The notes below the pieces were generated by a model that did not search any database, had not been told where the DNA came from, and worked only from the letters and a program-made list of their open reading frames with translations. Made by a program: the position numbers and the translations under genes. A stretch of 9,175 bases of DNA from positions 1-9,175 of the forward strand of contig JAUXTV010000060.1 in assembly GCA_030679025.1 (NCBI GenBank), in the 5' to 3' direction. The stretch comes from Candidatus Woesearchaeota archaeon. GTDB lineage: Archaea; Nanobdellota; Nanobdellia; SCGC-AAA011-G17; UBA489. Below are positions 6,669 to 9,175 of the stretch, piece by piece. Each line of letters starts with the position of its first letter. Position 1 is the stretch's first letter.

Positions 6669-7423
6669 GCTGTCGGCTCACCTTGTACCATAAACTGGAA
6701 GATATAAGGGCTGTCTTTAGTTTTCAAAATATACACTTTGTCAGGATAAGGTTTCTTTTTGTCAATAACATATTCTCCTTTATGCACCAGCATATAACTA
6801 AGTTGTTCAAAGTCTCCAAATTGACTTTCATAATCAACAATAGTTTGGCTCACTTCATAGAGTCTTCCTAAAGGATAATCAAAAGTTTTGCTGAAGCTGT
6901 CTCGTCTGACAACAATATCTTCTTTGCTGATGGTCAAAGGCATCTTGAGAGTGACTACAACACTGCTAGGTCCTATGGCTGTGACTACTTCTTGTTGGCC
7001 AATAGTCATATCAAATCCTTTTTTAAATTTGCCAATATTCAAGCAAGTTGCTAAGCCATCGCTGATAGCCTCGGAGAGTTGTTGTTCCATAGATGTAGTT
7101 GTAAGCATACGATTAGAGCAAGTCGCTTTGCCTCCTTGACTAAAACAAAGATAACTAATGCTTTGACCTTTGTAAGAAGAAAAAGTTCCTGGATTCAAAA
7201 CAAGATAACCACCTTGTAATCCTAAACGTTTAAGAGGCTCATCACTCACATCTTGTAAGCAATCTTTGATATGAGTCTCCAAAGGAACTAAGCGATCTTG
7301 AAGTGTGGTTGTAGTTACAGGTCCAAAGAAAAATTGTCCTCGTAAGTAAAATAGCAGAATGACTACTGCGAGAATAACTATACCTACAATAACAAATGCT
7401 GTTGTCTGTCCTCTTTTAGCCAT
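6665..7423 (-). CDS. single-span surface protein (252 aa), KRGQTTAF type, first gene of the operon
   Basis: Function not known. The N-terminus MAKRGQTTAF is followed by a long Val/Ile/Leu helix (about 9-27). K3-R4-G5 then Q6 looks like a class III signal, but no Glu follows, so processing by a prepilin peptidase is less certain than for its neighbours. The outer domain has a helix around 41-58, four cysteines (C55, C93, C102, C127), a GGYLVLNPG segment (71-79), then a longer alpha/beta-looking C-terminal half with charged strands (TISKEDIVVRR) and an amphipathic stretch around GRLYEVSQTIVDY. From memory this KRGQxTxF...GGY family recurs in DPANN archaea as an unnamed protein. It is first behind a TATA box. 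AGGAG (7439-7435) and GAGGT (7431-7427) lie upstream of the ATG. Its stop overlaps the start of the giant gene, which suggests the two products are made together. Confidence 0.75.
   Translation of the reverse strand: MAKRGQTTAFVIVGIVILAVVILLFYLRGQFFFGPVTTTTLQDRLVPLETHIKDCLQDVSDEPLKRLGLQGGYLVLNPGTFSSYKGQSISYLCFSQGGKATCSNRMLTTTSMEQQLSEAISDGLATCLNIGKFKKGFDMTIGQQEVVTAIGPSSVVVTLKMPLTISKEDIVVRRDSFSKTFDYPLGRLYEVSQTIVDYESQFGDFEQLSYMLVHKGEYVIDKKKPYPDKVYILKTKDSPYIFQFMVQGEPTA
6677..6684 (-). promoter_or_regulatory. Shine-Dalgarno of the giant cysteine-rich gene
   Basis: AAGGTGAG, eight bases before the ATG at 6668, lies inside the last codons of the 252-aa gene. Together with the ATGA overlap and the signal peptide starting at that ATG it fixes the start. 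Confidence 0.65.
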
Positions 7424-7458
7424 GAAACCTCTTTCTCCTGTCTTTTTCTTATCCTTGA

Positions 7459-7468
7459 CTTATATAAA
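7459..7468 (-). promoter_or_regulatory. TATA box of the six-gene pilin-like operon
   Basis: TTTATATAAG on the minus strand, centred about 40 bases before the ATG at 7423. A start site about 25 bases downstream would give a short leader of roughly 15 bases containing GAGGT. It sits in the only clear gap on the right side of the window. No T-run separates it from the upstream gene, so read-through from there is also possible. Confidence 0.6.
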
Positions 7469-7477
7469 CATTATGGT

Positions 7478-9175
7478 TTAAATAATGATTGTAATTGGTC
7501 CTATCAAATTCTCTTGAGCATCCCAACACAACACATAATAATGGATTTGATTTATAACTAAAATATGATCTTTGGTATTTTGTCCTTCTAATAACGTGCC
7601 TTCTGTTCTGCTAAATGTGCTGGAAGTTGTGGAATAGCTGCAAGTGCTAGGTTCATTTGTAAGAATATGGAGTGTTGAACCTTCAGTATAAAGTTGTGTA
7701 ATGCTCGGTCCTTTAGTATCAGTAGTCACAGCAAAAGTAGTTGTCTGTCGTGCAGTATTGCCAGCTGCGTCAGTGCAAACAATTGCATAAGTATAACTTG
7801 CTTGAGGTAATGGTCCAAAAGATTGACTATGTTGATTGCTGCCTGTAGTGAAAAAGGGAACAAAATTAAATCCTTCCTGTTCATAGGTGCAGCTTGCTTT
7901 TCCTTGTTCTGCTCCGCCTGCCGTAGTTACTTGTAAATTAGGAGATGCTGTTAAAATATCGCCTTGAGGAGTTAGAGAAGTAATTTGTAAAGGAGTTGTT
8001 CCTTGAAGGCTAAAGGGAGTGCTCTGTTGTTGTTCTTTGTTATTGAGATCTTTGCAGCGGAAATAATATTGTATTTTTGTGTTGTCCTGAATACCCTTAA
8101 GCATAGTGCCACACATGTATTCTCGAGCATGTAAAGGATTTTGACTGATTTCATCTTCACAGAGGAATAATTGTGTTTCTGGCATACTGGCATAGTTCTG
8201 ATCTTGAGTGCTCCATCTGCAATAACCAGGCTCATTGAGGTACATAGTCAAAGAAGTTTCTGTAACGCCAGAGGGAATAAATGCTCCATCAATCAAACTC
8301 TTGGAAAGAATTTGTGGTGGAGTCTCATCTGGCTGTCTGTTTATAGAAAATTGAACTAAGTATTCTTTGGAAGGGCTGTCAGATTTAGGAACACCGTTCA
8401 CATCTTGGCACCGCACATAAAAAGTATAATCTCTGCCAGGAGAAAGTGTTGTAGTCATCTTATGTTCAAGTTTGTAGCCGCTAGATCCAAAAGGTTGTGT
8501 CATAGCATCTAATGTAGGAGTATGTTGATCAGCAATTTTACATTGTGCTAATTCATCTGTCTTGATGCCGAAAGTAATAGGTAAAAATGCAGGAACTGCT
8601 GGTCGAATAATATAACCATTAGTCATAGGATTAATTCTAAATCCTTGCGTTAAAACTTCTGGCCAAGGAGAAATAATTGGTGAGTTCACATCATTCGGAC
8701 TTGCATGTGCGCAGCTTTGGTCTTCAGGTAAATATTTGCATGCTGCTCCTAAACTGTGACATCGATATTCTGTACATTCTTTCGAAGGATCATCATCGCA
8801 CTTTTCACAGTCTGCTCCTCCACTTGGTGCAACCCAGGGTTCGCAAGTAATCGTTGCTGTATTAGTTTTAATAGTAGCTCCGCCAACAACAAAGCTCCAA
8901 ATAACTGCTACAGCTATGACAATGGCTCCAGCTATCCATCCAATGCCGGGAATAAGAAGAAGTATTCCGCCTATCATCATGAGACCACCTGTAACACTTG
9001 TTCCTACATCTCCATGTGTAATACCATAAGCTAATAAAAATGCTCCGGCAACAACTGCTACAACTCCTGCTACTGCACTTACTGAACTTACAGACGCCGG
9101 TGCTGCACTTGTTGCTGTTCCTCCAGTGAATGCTGTAGCTACTGTACCTGCTGGTGCTGCTGTTGCTGCTACAGT
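7478..9175 (-). CDS. membrane-anchored Ig-like repeat protein, C-terminal part (5' end outside window)
   Basis: The frame is open from the right edge to the TAA at 7480-7478: 565 visible codons, no start. The Met codons at 8980-8975 lie inside a hydrophobic segment and are not the start, since the frame continues upstream for 65 more codons with the same composition. Visible order: an Ala/Thr/Val/Gly-rich stretch (1-33), a hydrophobic segment (34-52), a longer one (about 64-98, broken by IPGIG, so one or two helices), a 7-cysteine module (from visible residue 111: CEPWVAPSGGADCEKC, then ECTEYRCHSLGAAC), and four Ig-like repeats ending in GPITIII. All 17 cysteines after the membrane segments have a counterpart in the 1255-aa protein. 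Probable surface protein; whether it also has a large cysteine-rich N-terminal domain lies outside the window. No enzyme motif seen. Confidence 0.75.
   Translation of the reverse strand, partial: TVAATAAPAGTVATAFTGGTATSAAPASVSSVSAVAGVVAVVAGAFLLAYGITHGDVGTSVTGGLMMIGGILLLIPGIGWIAGAIVIAVAVIWSFVVGGATIKTNTATITCEPWVAPSGGADCEKCDDDPSKECTEYRCHSLGAACKYLPEDQSCAHASPNDVNSPIISPWPEVLTQGFRINPMTNGYIIRPAVPAFLPITFGIKTDELAQCKIADQHTPTLDAMTQPFGSSGYKLEHKMTTTLSPGRDYTFYVRCQDVNGVPKSDSPSKEYLVQFSINRQPDETPPQILSKSLIDGAFIPSGVTETSLTMYLNEPGYCRWSTQDQNYASMPETQLFLCEDEISQNPLHAREYMCGTMLKGIQDNTKIQYYFRCKDLNNKEQQQSTPFSLQGTTPLQITSLTPQGDILTASPNLQVTTAGGAEQGKASCTYEQEGFNFVPFFTTGSNQHSQSFGPLPQASYTYAIVCTDAAGNTARQTTTFAVTTDTKGPSITQLYTEGSTLHILTNEPSTCSYSTTSSTFSRTEGTLLEGQNTKDHILVINQIHYYVLCWDAQENLIGPITIII

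Noticed and set aside
6482..6871. Plus-strand frame of 129 codons across the junction of the 252-aa and 1255-aa genes
   Set aside because: It is antisense to two well-supported genes joined by an ATGA overlap, has no ribosome binding site that I can see, and its translation shows no recognisable domain.
497..7423. Archaellum (flagellin) operon
   Set aside because: The short proteins have prepilin-like N-termini but differ widely in length and outer domain, carry cysteines, and no archaellum accessory gene (motor ATPase, FlaJ/ArlJ type) is in the window.
7478..8980. A complete 500-aa gene starting at the Met codon at 8980
   Set aside because: The frame stays open upstream to the window edge with an Ala/Val/Gly-rich stretch and another hydrophobic segment like that of the paralogue, and the Met lies inside a membrane segment. 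The gene is partial.
8756..9034. Plus-strand frame of 92 codons
   Set aside because: Antisense to the cysteine module and hydrophobic segments of the partial paralogue; its Cys/Asn/Ser-rich translation has no domain.
1..9175. tRNA, rRNA, CRISPR array or insertion sequence
   Set aside because: Scanned by eye on both strands; no regularly spaced repeats, transposase-like protein, terminal inverted repeats or tRNA-like folds were seen. The window is almost entirely coding.

Overview
The window reads as a piece of an archaeal chromosome, most likely from the DPANN group near Woesearchaeota/Pacearchaeota. This rests on TATA-box promoters rather than -35/-10 elements, a T-rich stretch as the likely terminator, Shine-Dalgarno sites complementary to CACCTCC, an S-layer protein N-terminus of methanococcal type, and a set of small single-span surface proteins that I remember, without being able to search, as recurring in DPANN genomes. 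The sequence is AT-rich and every credible gene lies on the minus strand, so transcription runs from high to low coordinates.

From right to left: (1) 9175-7478 is the 3' part (565 codons visible, no start in the window) of a large membrane-anchored, cysteine-containing surface protein. (2) A 54-bp gap holds a TATA box. (3) 7423-497 is a compact six-gene operon: a 252-aa single-span protein, a giant 1255-aa cysteine-rich exported protein, and four more short single-span proteins (165, 322, 177 and 140 aa). Four of its five junctions overlap (three ATGA overlaps of 4 nt and one of 23 nt) and the fifth has an 11-nt gap. (4) A T-rich stretch at 495-481 probably ends it. (5) 496-262 is an intergenic region with the promoter and leader of the next gene. 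(6) 261-1 is the 5' end (87 codons) of an S-layer protein gene with a canonical ribosome binding site.

The five short operon proteins share one layout: a few residues ending in K-G, R-G or Q-G, a short polar stretch, one hydrophobic helix of about 18-22 residues, and a small outer domain with 2-4 cysteines. This is the layout of archaeal class III (type IV prepilin-like) signal peptides, although the +5 glutamate is shifted or absent in several. The fourth and fifth of the five share nearly the same cysteine positions. The giant protein has a cleavable signal peptide, an N-terminal domain with about 47 cysteines, a hydrophobic hairpin around a cysteine-free Gly/Ala/Thr linker, a 7-cysteine module, and four Ig-like repeats. 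The upstream partial gene repeats the second half of this layout with all 17 cysteines matched.

My reading is that this locus encodes a surface assembly: pilin-like subunits that could form a short filament or pseudopilus carrying or working with a large disulfide-rich adhesin-like protein, placed next to the S-layer gene. The resemblance to bacterial minor-pilin/PilY1 cassettes is in organisation only; no homology is claimed.
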